A stretch of 64,000 bases of DNA. Source: Cornus controversa (Eukaryota; Streptophyta; Magnoliopsida; Cornales; Cornaceae). The stretch is taken from the NCBI GenBank assembly GCA_026545225.1, contig CM048851.1, forward strand, positions 37,649,956 to 37,713,955, given 5' to 3'. Shown one piece after another: positions 22,992 through 36,593 of this stretch. How positions within the stretch are numbered: position 1 is the first letter of the stretch; every line of letters starts with the position of its first letter. The position numbers and the translations under genes are program-made. The notes below the pieces were generated by a model, which saw nothing but the letters and a program-made list of their open reading frames with translations, did not search any database and was not told the DNA's origin.

Positions 22992-25900
22992 ATGAGCAGG
23001 AGTTTGGGAATACCAGTGAAGCTGTTACACGAGTCCTCAGGACACGTTGTGACCGTTGAACTGAAGAGTGGAGAGCTCTACAGAGGAAGCATGATTGAAT
23101 GCGAAGACAACTGGAATTGCCAGCTCGAGAACATCACATTCACTGCGAAGGTACACTTCCACTGATAATTGCAACCTGAAATCTCTTATGGTTTTAACTC
23201 GTTGTTGATTTCTTGCAATTTCATGTCTTTCTACTCAATGAGTGCTATCCGAGTTATGGAACCCTAGATCGTTTATTTCCAGTTTAGTTTTCGAGTAATC
23301 AGAAGAAAGAAAGAACTTAACTGCGGAATAATTTTTTAATTTTGTTTAGGTCACTTTTTTTCCCCTTTTTTCCCGACTTGATGAAAATATTAAATTGAAG
23401 GTTTCAGCTTACTTTCTTTCAGTATTATCTGATCAATCAAACGTAGAGTAAAATTTATTGAGAAATCATGGATTTGGAACTCGTACTTGTGTTCTTTGGC
23501 AACTTGGGCAAATATGTATGTTACTACAGTGATGCCTCTTAAACCCTTCATTGGAATCTCATTCGTGGTTTCTGGAGTACTACTTAATGAGCCTTTTGAT
23601 TTCTTTTTTAAATTTATTTTAAGCTTTGCAACCTTTTTGGGTTTTTTTCTTTTATTTTTCGTGATAGCTTGAGAGACAAAGAGTGTTATTTTCTAGCTAA
23701 GCAATTAAAGAGAACATGGAACACCATTTTTCACACACACCTGTACTTAGATATGCATCAGCTATGATTTGCAAGATTTCACCTTATCATCCATCTTGGA
23801 TTTGTTTAAATAAAAGTCATGCTTGCAATGGGTATGCATGGTCAGTCATGAACTTCACAGCAACCTGTTCCATGTGAGATGACAAGAGCTGGAATCCGAA
23901 CATGGAAAGCAGCAGAGAGACAGAGCGGCATTGCTATTTATTCGTACCCCAAAACTTTTGGTCACTCTGAAACCTTACCATAAACTTCTTGACTCAAAAG
24001 TGCTCTATCAATGATAAGCTGGCACTTGATATACGAATAAGAATTAATACTAATGCAGGAAGTGCTTCACTCACCTTTGACTATAACCCAATGTGTATGT
24101 TATATGATCTCAGATACCATGTGTTGCGTTAGTATCATTAGATCAATGATCAACATTGGTTTTCCTTCTTCTTTTTTTTATTTTTGTATTTTAATATTCA
24201 GCAACCACATTTAGAATTTTACTTGTTGGCACATCTTGCATCTCCTGGCACATGTAATGGATTACTTCTACCTATCATAAGCTGGCACTTGATATACAAA
24301 TAAGATATTAATTCTGATGCAGGAAGTGCTTGACTCACCTTTGACTATAACCCAATGTGTATGTTATATGACCTCAGATACCGTGTGTTGCATTAGTAGC
24401 ATTAGATCAATGATCAACATTGGTTTTCCTTCTTCTTCTTTTCTGTTGTTATTTTAGTATTTTAATATTCAGCAACCACATATAGAATTTTACTTGTTGG
24501 CACATCTTGCATCTCCTCGCACAAGTAATGGATTACTTCGACATATCATTATATATATATCTATGTATATTATATCGGAACAAGAAGGGAAAAAAAACAT
24601 GAAGGGATAAAAGTTCAGAAGAGATTAAATGTTACTTATCAAGAAACTTAGAAGATGTTAAATATCGAACAAATATATTATCAATGCATCAACAAGTAAA
24701 ATTTATCGATGATGCACATAATCCCTTCACTTATCAATGACTGACTAGAGCTGTTTACCTTTCATTCATACCACTTCTTTATTGTTTTTTCTTTATATAT
24801 ACACACACACACATATATATAAAATATAATTCATTATTTGTGATAAGGAAAAAAAAGAATGTATAAGAGATTTTTTTTTTTGATAACTAAGATGCACTAC
24901 AATCTGCTGTATAGAGACTTGACACATTATGGTGTTTCCAAAAAATTTGAGATGTCTAGCATCGCTCTTTTTTATTATTATTATTTTTTGTATCTGCATC
25001 ATGAAAATATTTTCATGTTGAGTATAATTTTTCTAACATATGATTAATTGAATATTTTATTTTTTCAATTTGAATTGCAATATCGTATCTCCGATACTTG
25101 ACCTTTTTTAGGTGTTGATATTCCTTTTCTTTCAAAAGCTTCTTATCACTCTTTTGGGTGTGAATAACTCACAGTTTTCCACCTCATCCTCCATGTAGAA
25201 GCTGATGAGAGATATTTTAAAGAAAATGCAGTTACATATTGTTGGAATGTAATGAGGGATTCCTTTTCCTAGTCTTGAATAACTAGAAATCTTCTTTTCA
25301 TATATGCATGCTTGATTTCTATCAGCCTCTAATTTTGGTCATTTCCTCCATAGGATGGGAAGGTCTCACAGCTTGAGCATGTCTTTATCCGAGGTAGCAA
25401 AGTCAGGTATCTAATTAGTTCTTACACGAGATAGTTTGTTTGCTATTCCATGCATTTGTTTTGGAACTGATGTGAAATTCCTCAAGGTTTATGGTGATTC
25501 CAGACATGCTTAAGAATGCTCCTATGTTCAAGCGTCTTGATGCTAGAATCAAGGTACCTTTCCTTGTGCAAGTGTCTGTTTTCCTCTTTTATAAGCATTT
25601 GCAATGCTGATATCTTTAACTTCTTGCAGGGTAAGGGCTCAGCACTCGGAGTTGGCCGGGGTCGTGCTGTTGCAATGCGGGCTAGAGTAAGTTTTGTTCA
25701 TTTACGTATAACTGTGACTAAGACTATTGATACTAGTTGATATATAGGCGTTATGATTTGATGGCTGTTAAGTTTTCAAGAAAAACAGAGTTAGGGGAAG
25801 ACTGACATTCAATTCTCACTGGGTATAGGCCTTTTTCAAATGTGGAAGTTCCTTTTTCCTCCCTTTTTTGAGCCATGAGTTGGGCTCTTGGATCCTGAGA

Positions 25901-26063
25901 TGTTCAAAATTGGCTGTTGCATAAGATTGATAAGCTTTTATTGACCTTCCATCCATTATGGAAGTGATGCTGGACTTATAAATATTTTTTCTCCGTGCAG
26001 GCTCAGGCTTCTGGTCGTGGAGTTGCACCTGGAAGGGGTATGGTGCCACCTGTACGTAGGTAA
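22992..26063 (+). CDS. SMD3: Small nuclear ribonucleoprotein Sm-D3
   Basis: Core subunit of the heptameric Sm ring that binds the U-rich site of U1, U2, U4 and U5 snRNAs; works in pre-mRNA splicing. Five exons: 22992-23150, 25354-25406, 25487-25553, 25630-25686, 26001-26063; all GT-AG, in phase, 399 bp, 132 residues. Exon 1 holds the Sm1 motif (LLHESSGHVVTVELKSGELY, then RGSMIECEDNWN). Exons 2-3 hold Sm2 (VFIRGSKVRFMVIPDMLKNA). The C-terminus is a basic Gly/Arg tail (GVGRGR, GRGVAPGRG) ending VPPVRR, as in plant SmD3, a known class of target for symmetric arginine methylation. The stop TAA at 26061 follows directly after AGG. Intron 1 is unusually long (2.2 kb) and contains a 263-bp tandem duplication. 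Confidence 0.96.
24014..24547. repeat. Tandem duplication, 263-bp unit, in SmD3 intron 1
   Basis: Copies at 24014-24276 and from 24277 to about 24547 begin ataagctggcacttgatata and include aggaagtgct and atcagcaaccaca-like stretches in the same order. They differ by scattered substitutions and small indels, so the duplication is moderately old. Confidence 0.88.
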
Positions 26064-28068
26064 TCCTCCAAATGGGATCTTATTCCTTCATTGGAAGTTC
26101 ACCATTTGCTCGAGTAATTCTTCATCTAGATTCCCTGCTTTTGTATCCTAAAATGTTGTAAAGGATGATGTTTTGCTTAAAAGTTCACATTATCTGGATT
26201 TTGACTTGCTAATATATGAATGTATGATTATGAGTTTATAGTGTTTAGGCCTTTTTAACTGAAATTACAATTTGAAGTGGGGAAAAAAAGTCCTTTTATT
26301 ATATTATTATAATTAATGTACCAGTTCATTGAATGACAGAGGCAGTGGCAACAATTTTAGGCTGAATATATTTATGGTGGCATTGTGTTGTCATTTATTT
26401 TTGAGGTAATATCAGCCTATAATATCATATTCTTAGCCCATAGGAGCTCATTCTCTTCCAATTGCAACAGCTAAGTATGCGCTGGGAGAGGGAAAAAGGG
26501 ATTTAAAAAGGAAAATGATAAGTAACATATTAAAGGAAGTCTAGCATATTCAGGTTGAAGTAGGCAGTCGATATACATTTGTAAACTCTAGCGATCTTTA
26601 TTAGCCAACTGGGATTGTCTAGGCGGTTTATCTTTCCTAATTACGGCTTGGAGTTTGGTATGCTTCAAGTTGAGAAGAAGCATAGTGTATCCGGAGTTTC
26701 AAATAGCTCATTATGCCGGTTCTTGTTACTGCATGAGGTTGACACTAAAAACATTGTCAACCCATCAAGAATCTTGGTATCTTAGTACAATATGTTGAAT
26801 CTTGTTATTTTGATACATTCTTAAATGCACTTTGCTAAAACTGGTTGCGGACTGCTGGTGCTGGTGCTGTCCTGTAGCCAAAATTTTCAGTGTTAGGTCA
26901 ACTTAGGACCACAATGGTCTTAGTTTAATCGGTGAACATGCACTGGGTGACTTAATGCCGAGTTCTTGTGTCATCGCTCCTCGTCTTTTGTGAAAATCCA
27001 AAATCACGTCCTTCGGACAAATTGGCTTGGGAAATTTTGACCTCAACATGCAAGCTTGCTTGAAGACATTAGACATTGATATTATGAATTATATGGGTGT
27101 GCTGAACCACTACAAAATGGTGTGATATATGTCAAAAACCATTCTGTTGATGTTTTAATCCAGTGGTCTCGTAACCAAGCATGGCAGATGGAAGCCTTGC
27201 CAGTGGCTGTTGTGCTGTTTCTGATGCTCCCAGTCTCGTACTAATTTGGTAGATGAGAGAGCCATTATTTACTTATGCTCATCCTTTTGAAAGTGTTTTT
27301 ACCGTCCCACGCTTGATGTAGCATAAGTATTATTTGGTAACCACATTTCCTATTCCAGACCAGAATGACCATTTCAAATGTTTAATGCTACTCCACAAAA
27401 TGAAGTTTTAAGTGCAATACGCTTGATTCAATCGACTCGTCTAATTAGCGAGCCAACTCAAATTCTAATTCAAGCTTCTTCAGAAGCTCGGGCTCAAATT
27501 CGATCTTGACATTAAACAGTCATTTTAACAGAAAAAAAAACAAATTAAAAAAAAAAACCATCTCAAGCCATAACAAAGGCAAGCCAGCTTGTCTGGGCTT
27601 GACAGATTTAAGAAATGAATCTGAAAGTGCCGATCTAATCTGAGCTGAGCTGCCAAGCTCTAAGAACTAGGCTCCTTTGAAGCCCTCTCAGCAGTACGAC
27701 CATGGTTAGTCTCTTTTCAGGGGAGCTTTGGCCGTCTCCATTTGTCATTCCTTTTCCAGTTAGAACTCACAAAAGTCCCAAAACATCTACACGAGACTAT
27801 AAAAATCTAGCTAACGGGTAGATTGGAATTTAGGCCTCCTGGAAGCTTAGGTTGGTATATGCATTCTAACAAGGCATAGCTGAGATCATGTAAGAAATGA
27901 AGGTATTAAACCTAATTTTATTTGAGCAAAGACGAAATATTTAATCAAAATGAGAGGCTGGCAATCAAGCCCCATCTACTGGCTTTTATTCTCACAATAT
28001 AGAAACTGTACATGATAGCGACGACATGGACTACAACGCATGTTTGCAGACAATTTATTACATGTCAA
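26064..28068. other. Intergenic region between SmD3 and BTB/discoidin genes
   Basis: Begins with the SmD3 3' UTR and ends with the 3' UTR of the minus-strand BTB gene. The middle is AT-rich unique-looking DNA. A segment at about 27420-27660 carries scattered tcaagct/gagctgagct motifs (agaagctcgggctcaaattc) reminiscent of the hAT-like element at 38864, and may be an old remnant. No gene is supported. Confidence 0.5.
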
Positions 28069-31000
28069 TTAGCGAAAGTAGCCATAGAGTTCCAAGAAAC
28101 AAATGCAAACATTCCATGGGTCAGAATCATCTGTGGTTGGAGCCGTCAAGATAACCCTGAAGAATCTAAATGGAAGTAGAGCATTGGGAGCAACTATTGG
28201 CCATGATGCAAACTGACCAGGCTTGCACATTGTTTGGTCGTTCTCGTGTACTCTCAGGTTTGTCCAAGTCTCTCCATCTAAAGAACCCTGAAACATGTTT
28301 AGGTAAATTTTAGGTGTTACTTCACTCTCAATTGCCTTAATTTCTCCAGTCAAACTCCAATGAGAAACCATAACAAAACACCACCCTTACCTGAAAATTC
28401 CAGTATCTCATGTAAGCCCTGGATCCGTCTTGTCTCAAGGTGTAATAATTGCACATAAGCTGGCATCAATCAAACGGCATCTCACATCAGAAAGTTAATC
28501 AGTTACAAAGCAATGAAATTTCCTCTAGACTACCAACAGGAGTTCACGTGGAAAAAGCTCCAGCACAAGTAATTGGCAATCTACTTCAATGAACAAGTAA
28601 TAGATTAAAAGTAACATAACGTAATGCCAGCAACATATGTTACAAGTTGTTTAAGTATCATCATCACTGCTTAATTTTGCATCAAGTAGTATCAGTATTT
28701 TAGGTGTGACCCCACTACCCTACCCCTACAATGGGTGTACCAATCCACCTGTCCATTCACAAAGAGGATCCTCAATTTCACAATTCCGCTACCATCTTCT
28801 ACGGGTACTTTATATGGATCATTTTCACCATTTTACTCCATCTAAGGGCACAACATTGTAGATCACCTCCCTTTGAGTCCTTTCTCAACACAAAAAATAA
28901 GAAATCATACTTCTCACACACAGAGAGGGAGAGAGAGAGAGACTTGTTCAACTACTTGGGGCCTACATGAATCCTTTTTCCTCATTCAATCTATCAACGC
29001 CATCTTTTGATCAAAGGCCATCACGTCCTTTCCCAACACAAAGGAAAAGATCATACATCTAGTCAATTTTATGTACGATGCATAATAATTTTCAAATTAA
29101 ATCACTTACAGAACATTTTTGACAATACAGATAAGAAAAATAAATTCTATCCTAATACATTTTGAATGTTTTCCTGCTTCTCTTATCAGTTATCACTGTG
29201 GTTACTTTATTAAGCTTGATCTCCAAAATTATTTTATCTGGGAGGGTTCCCTCAAGTTGGCCTTCAATTGTTCTCTTCTGTAAAGCATGTTTAAGGAATG
29301 TTGAATTGAGGGTCATTGTGCTAGAGAGTTTGATACATAATGAGGGTAAGTATCCTAGCTGAAAAAATAAATCCAAGTAACCCAGTCTGACCTATCTTGA
29401 ACCAAGCTCAAGCAGCATCCAGACCTTAGTCAGTCGCTTACATATTCCTGAAGTTGGTCATTAATGGTAATCAACCTGCCCAAGTTGCATTCCAAGGTGC
29501 AAGGCCACAAACTGAGGCAACAAAAAAGCAACAAACTTGCAGCTGGCTTCTTGATCCTACAAAAACTAGCTAGTTTCCATCTCTTGACCAAGTTTTATGT
29601 CCTTAAGGTTTGTTTATGAATTATAGCATAGACGGTGTGACCAACCTTTTGTAGAGTATAATATCCATATATAGCATGATTTTCCCAAATGAAGAATCAG
29701 CCTATATTTTCGTTATAGCTATAAAGTACTCACTAATTCTTCTGCATATTACGTAAATAGGAGATGGTACTCAAAGCATTAAGTGTTAATACTGAAGAAG
29801 TTTTACACAAGTACGATGGTAAAGAGATTTAACCTGATGATCTGGGCCAATGTCAATCATCCACCACGTGCTGTTCTTTCCGTCATCAATCCTTGGCCCA
29901 GCAAAAGATAAACCCTAAAGGCACAATAAATTAAGTTCAATGACTACCCTAGAGAGATCAGAATACAATAGATCTTGACAAGAATTTGATTCATCATAGT
30001 TCATACCTGGTAAGTCCTTGAGCCCAAGACCTTAGGATCAGTGTATCTTGAATTAGGACTACTAGCGGTAATGATGATTCTCTGAAATATGCAATTTCAG
30101 AAACAAGTTAATTGGAAAAGCTACTATTGCAAAATAAACAGAGCAACTAGCATTTCAAAAAATGTTTACCTTAGCCAGAACGGGATTTACCCACTGGTGT
30201 TCCCCGTATGATGTGCCAGCAAAGTACAGAACTCCATTGCTATCCCCATCGCATATGTACTGGTGCTCCTTAAAACTAGATCGCCTATGTTGAAATCTTA
30301 CACTATTTAAACAAACTATGTTAACCCTAAATCTTCTGTAAACATGTTGTCAGAAATGTATGCATACATTAGCAACAACTCATTTCAAAATACTCATCGA
30401 ATGTAGATAAACAATAATGTAAAACAATAATTGGTAAAAAAAGGAAAAAGACTAAGTAGCGATCTTCATAATATAAACACCACAAACTTGTGAACACAAC
30501 ATCAATACTCCAATCTCTTATTGACACCAAAAAAAAAAACATAGATGCTCCAATTGTTGCAATAAAAGCATTTCCTCACAACAGAGGCCTTCAAGAATAA
30601 CAACTAGGATAATAATCATCTTGTTGAAGAAGAAACCAAATATAACAGGACTATTTTATCAGGAATTGTTTCCCAACTTCCTTCTTTTTCTTTTCTTTCT
30701 TTATTTATTTTTCAATTCTCAAATACAAAATGATTCCAAAAAGTGTGACCATTACTGGAATTTTGAAGACAGGCTAGGAGACTTCTCTTATTCAGACTCA
30801 ACAAAACCTAGTTGTGATAAGAATTTATCGCCCTGGTGCAAGCATATGTTTCTGCACTATTACAAAGGAAGTTTCAGGTCAACCATCAAGGTTAGAGAAT
30901 TTGAATACACGAGCCAAAATTATTATAAACACATAAAGGTATAAAATGGAAGTATATGACATATTTTGGTAAAAAAAGTAGATAATTTTTCGTACATTTC

Positions 31001-34000
31001 AGATGTGGCATCTTGCCCCAAATATCTTCCTGTTACATTCAGGCCAGAAATATATGGTCACTTTGCCTGTTTATTGTCCAGTTTATTGTATTTCTTTCTA
31101 GGAAATACACATTGAAAGATGTCTCCTCAACATTGAAGAAATCTTATGGCCTCCTATGCCATATCTCATCATATACATGATGCATAGTTGTATACAAAGA
31201 ATAAAATATTCGGTCTTGCATATTAGTAACGAAATCATTCTGACAATATGTAAATTTTATCAAATTTCAGAAAGCTGAAAATCAACCATAAAACAGATGG
31301 TGGACATACATGTGGACATGAGGTCAGTGTTGAACAGGAGGATCACCCATGTATAACAGCACTGGGAAACCTTGAACAGTGCTTATGATTGGTTCTGTGG
31401 TGCACTCGGTAGGAAAAAAAAAAAAAAACAACTTGGAGATCTAGGGTATTAATAAGTGGATGAAAGGTTGTGGTTCTTAAAAGGTAATAGATTGCTTGAA
31501 ATTTAGAAAAGAGAAACTAGAATATGTAACATAAAGGTATGGAAAAATCTATCATGAAGATATTATCAATAGGGATGGAAAATCTAACATACCATATTTT
31601 TACATATCTATTTTACCATGGAACAACCTAAATTAAACATAATATAAGACCCGTTATGACTCTAAACCCAATTGGATCTCGATCATGCTCCATGTGTAAT
31701 TCCACTTTACCCTTTCTATTGTTATCATGCACTGTGTCATATTACTGTGGTTCAGATGAAATTGGTAATGATGATGCCCCCATATGCGACCTTTATGTCC
31801 ACCTCACACACATATATAAAAAAAAAAAAAAAGAAGACTAAACAAAGCGTAATATAGAAGAATTGTTAATTCCGGTGCGTTTTACACAATGAAACAGAAC
31901 TTAATTGATATACTGAAACTGCCAAGGTACCAACCAACAGAGTTGAACAAAGTATAATTGGCAAACTAGAACTAACATTTGATCCATAGCTTATATTGTA
32001 AGTTCTAAATTATTTCTCTAAGCAACCAAGAGAAATGGAGGGAGATAGGGTTGCTTCATTGTGACCTAGAGATCACAGGTTCAAAACAAGGAAATAGTCT
32101 CTCCGCATGCGGACGTAAGGCTGCGTACATTTGACCCTCCTAGACCCCGCAATGGCGGGAGCCTTGTGCACTAGGTTTGCCCTTAAGCAACCAAGAGAAA
32201 TGCATGCATCTTTACCCACCAAAGTACATCAAATACAAGTGAAATATATTTGTACTTTATAATCAACAAATCTATCAAGCAAGGCTCTAGAATCAACATC
32301 CACAACTATGAAGAATAACTTTATTAATTAGGTCCTTCAAACATCTGTTCTTAGAACTTACTTTTGGCCATTTTCTGGTCTAGCGACTCGAAGTTCCAAG
32401 AAACTTAAGGCCTCTTTCAACTGTTACATTATCATAAGAAAATTTATTGAAAAGGATAAGAATCTCATTAACACAGAATCTTTTGTCACAAAATGTGCAT
32501 GCATAGGAGAAAGTCTACTCACCAGATAATCAAAAGTTGGAATCTGTCTGCTAAGACTGCTAGTTTCCAACTGCAATGTCATAATAAATAATGATAAAGC
32601 ATTTTAAGGATATGGCCCACTTAGGAAAATGGGCAATAAATCTCTATGCAGATTTTATCAGTGCATCCTGGGCAACCATACCTTCTTAAGCAAATCATAT
32701 GGAAGTAAAGGGAAGCGCACAAGAGGCAAAAATATATTAACAGACTGAAGCCTCTCTCCTAAAAGAAGTTTGGGTGTTGAATTTAACATCATCCCATCCA
32801 CTACCTCCCACTCATATACTTCCTTTGCTTGCAGACACCACAGTAGGATTGCATTAAGCACTCTTTCTTCAGACGTTACTGTCAGATCCGGATGCTGCAA
32901 AACCCATACTTGGTTATAAGAAACGTTCATTATATATATGTAAAGGAAAGTAGTATGTTTGAAAATCGTGATTCAGCTTAGCCGAAAAAGTAAGGTGTGA
33001 TTCAGCTTCCATCCTGAAATGATAGAGGTTCTTTAGAGTGTAATTTATGTATGAGGCGAGTTTAATCTCATGGCTTAGGATTGTGAACAATTCATTCTAA
33101 AATAATAAAATTCACTGATAAGAATGCTTCCAGCATGTGCATACACCCACAGCTAGCCACCATATTAGGACCATATCTTTTCACAGTAGAAATTGTGTAA
33201 AAGAATAAAAGTAAAACAAAGTTAACTATCAGTTGCCTACGTTTTTTTGTATCTTATTCTCAACTCAATAACCTTTCTCCATGCTTCTGCAACTAATAAA
33301 CTCTTTATTAAAATTGTTGGACCATCCATCTAGCTTTTATGAGAGATGATGAGTCGATGCAGCAATCTTAATCCTTGAATCAACCACCATCTCAATATCA
33401 TAAACAACCTGGATACTAAGAACCCACCTGAAGAATATTGCCAAAAGTTGCCTCATCTAGCAAGATGAAATCAATGCTTGCAGTTGTACAATAATCGAAG
33501 TGCATTGAAAATATCCTCTCGCATGTTTCTTCAATAAGTTTACACGAAGGAATGGATGGAATCACTTGGAGAATTGGGCATACTGAATCCTGCAACAAAG
33601 TTCAACAGTTAGCTACAGAAATGACAACCCAATTACTTTGCCAAATTGTCTGCTTCCTCGTCCATTAAACTTGTGCATAATAGAAAAACTCTTGTTGTAT
33701 GACCTTCTTCCAATAAGAGAACTCCATCCCTGCATATAATATGTAGACGAGAAGTATTAATATTTTATAATTCATTTAGAAAAAAGGGATCTCTTCTTTT
33801 GTTTTCAGAAGTCCGAAACCGCGACACTTCTCCGTTCTTTATTTCTAGTCATAAAACTAGCAGTTTAGAAAACGATAACACAAAAAATATAATTCTAATA
33901 AAATTGATTCACCAAATTCATTGATGTGATAAGGGTCACCGAACTACTACCTCTGATAGGCATTCTAAAAGCATCTTGCAGCACTCCTGATGGAGGAGTG

Positions 34001-36593
34001 TAACCCCAAATTGATCTGCCAATAGAAGAAGCTGGAGTAGCAAGGTACCAATATCCATTCTATCTTCCTTATTCAGTTCCGCACCGTACATGAACTCAAG
34101 CATAACCTTAAATGCTTCCAGTGGCACATCCCTCAAGCAAACCTTTGAGGAAATGCTTTCACTCATTCCATTGGTGAACATCTGCCAGTGAAACTTATTT
34201 CCTTCAATACCCATGCCATAAAATCATTTTGTTTTTTGACGAATAATGCCATAAAATCATTTATACCGGTAAAAGAGCACAATTGTTACCATTTCTGCAC
34301 ATTTTTTGCTAAAATAATATGCCAATGCATGTGCGCAGCTACAAGATGAGTTTATAACAGTAGAAACAAGTTACAACCAGGGAGAATCCCAAAGGATTAG
34401 AAAATTGTTAGATACAGATATGAACTTCCCAATTTACTATGTGACAATGACCCACCTAATCCATTTTTTGCTATGTACATACATTTATGGGCACATCCTG
34501 ATGTGATAATAGTTACATTGCCTTCACGTTCTTTTGAAGTTGCATGCTATGCACCTTGTATCTATGTGGGGCATCCATAGTTGTGTCCATAGTATTGTGT
34601 AATCATCAATTTAAACATTAAAGCATATAAGAGCTGCAGCAAATTCAAAAGGCACTACAAAGTTTTCTTTTAGTAAACGGAAAGGAACAGATTCTCACTG
34701 TCATTTGGCATCAGTTAGTTTAATCCATTATTCATTGAAGATTAAGTGTCGACTAATTTATGTAATACAATATAGTATACGTGCCAACTAATTGTTTACC
34801 TATCCAACACAAGAGATAATCTCTGTTGTACCTCAGGAAACTTTATTTTACCTCTGGAAAATGTGTGCAATTGTGCCAAAAGCTGAATAGTCAAGCAATT
34901 AAGATCACTGAATTGTCAGAACTTTTATTCTTTCATTTCTACATTCAGATTATATAATTGGCATGAGGGATTAAAACAAAAAGAAGAGTTATGAGTCTGC
35001 TCACCTTCGCAAATGGGACACTCCATAAACTGAGGATAATTTTATGTGAATGGGCCACAAGACCATGATCCTCAATATAGATGTCCAGATCACTGTACTC
35101 ACATGTTGAGCACAATTGTTTAAGTCTCTGGATATTGACAGGGAGTCCAGAGGGAAAGGCTGTACCACAATGGGGCTGAGAGCTTGGATATGATATCTCC
35201 ACATTCTTACCTAAATCGAACAATTTTTTATTCAGCTTAAAACGTTCAATAATTTCTTCACATTGTTTCACCAATGAGATCACTTCAAATTGTAAGCTCA
35301 GAGCCTTCAAGGAACTGAGTTGTGATTCTGGAATCTACATCGGACACAGAAATAAGAAATGTAAGAAATGATAAATCTAATCTGTTCTGCAACTTAACAT
35401 TAGCATGTGAAGTAATCATATAACCAATTGTGAGTTTTCAAATTTTCTGATCAAAATATATAAATTATACTGAAGAGCATAAAAGTTCAATGTGTACTGC
35501 TAGTGTCATGTGACCCACAACCTGAGTTGCAAAGGTACATATGCAGTATGATAGCTCTAGCCAGAATCAATCTTTTGGAGAAACAAATATAACCAGATTC
35601 ACTAAACTATTATTATTATTATTATTATTTTACAAGTAAAATTAAAAAAAGAGCGCTCAAAAGAAGGAGCGTGTCCTGAGATTTTACCAGTAATATTCAA
35701 TTAATAATGCACTAAACCAAGCTAAAGAAGCGAAAACTTGATGAAGACAGGTGAAAATATATTTAAGTCAAGCACAAGAACACATAAATCACCTGGGTGT
35801 GGCCCGTGTAAATATACTGAAGAAATGCATGCAGAACTGGATAGGTTGCATCCTGGAGCTGGATAACATCTTCTCTAGACAAACGTAAATTGAAATTCCC
35901 AGATGCCGCCAAGATTATTTTATGAGCCGGGACAGCCCTTTCCTCCTTGCCAACAATGAAGAACATGTCAGATAGTTCCCAACTCTCAAGAAAACTTTCA
36001 AGCCCCCAATTCTCATAACCTCCAATTTCAGTTTCCATCTCCTCTTCTTCATCCTCCTCACCTTCATATTCGTCACAATCCACATGCTTCCACAAGGATA
36101 TATGATTCTGAGTTAATGGCAATACATTAACATTTCTATAACCAACATGTTTATCCCAGCTACTAAGCCCAACATACTGAACACTACGATTGGGGTTCGA
36201 ATCTAGCCACTGAAAAACAAGATTCTGAAAAGGGTACCTCCCTTTGCCGATGCTGATCAACCCATCATAAATACTGATCCAATAGCTCTGAAATGCAGAA
36301 GAGCAACATAACCCAATCCCTGCCACATCCACCACAGTTTTCCCATTGACCTCGATTTTCAATCTTCGGTTCCTATGACTACCAATAATCACAGTATAGT
36401 GTGGACTATTGTCTCTTTTGTAATGGTAGTGTTGGCTACCCACATTCTCCCGAAACACGACCGTGACATCGTTGCAAGCGAAAGCTTCAAAAGCCACACA
36501 TCCCCTTCCAGCTTCCTTAAACCTCAAATCATTGCCCCAGGCACATTCAAAAGGTGCCACAGTAAGGAACTTTTTCTGCTTCTTCTCCATCAT
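28069..36593 (-). CDS. BTB/POZ-BACK protein with C-terminal F5/8C (discoidin-like) domain, At2g30600-like
   Basis: Twelve coding exons (minus): 36593-35793, 35334-35005, 34181-33951, 33589-33428, 32894-32682, 32570-32523, 32420-32362, 30296-30170, 30081-30007, 29914-29834, 28459-28391, 28287-28069; all in phase, 2415 bp, 804 residues. Residues 1-190 form an N-terminal domain (TVAPFECAW, FRENVGSQHYHYK, SYWISIYDGLISIGKGRYP) resembling the 'farnesoic acid O-methyltransferase-like' domain, followed by an acidic linker. BTB domains lie at about 215-290 (LSDMFFIVG...VPAHKIILAASGNF) and about 330-430 (SHKIILSLWSVPFAKMFTNG). A BACK-type region covers about 440-590. Residues about 655-804 form an F5/8C domain (AGPRIDDGKNSTWWMIDIG, ending LELYGYFR). 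BTB proteins often act as CUL3 substrate adaptors; that role is inference here. Length and domain order match Arabidopsis At2g30600. Confidence 0.93.
32038..32184 (+). mobile_element. Au-type SINE with perfect 18-bp target duplication
   Basis: The 147-bp body has a tRNA-derived head with B-box ggttcaaaac (about 32078) and the Au-SINE tail block ggctgcgtacatttgaccct ... ccccgcaatggcgggagcc ... gtgcactaggtttgccctt. It is flanked by identical 18-mers aagcaaccaagagaaatg at 32020-32037 and 32185-32202. It lies in intron 7 of the BTB/discoidin gene, in the opposite orientation to the gene. The perfect duplication suggests a fairly recent insertion. Confidence 0.88.

Noticed and set aside
29152-29376. 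Overlapping open frames on both strands
   Set aside because: Both fall in intron 10 of the BTB gene, about 70 residues each, mutually antisense, without homology features; probably chance.
30621-30944. 107-residue plus-strand open frame
   Set aside because: Lies within intron 7 of the minus-strand BTB gene, with no recognisable domain and an unlikely composition.
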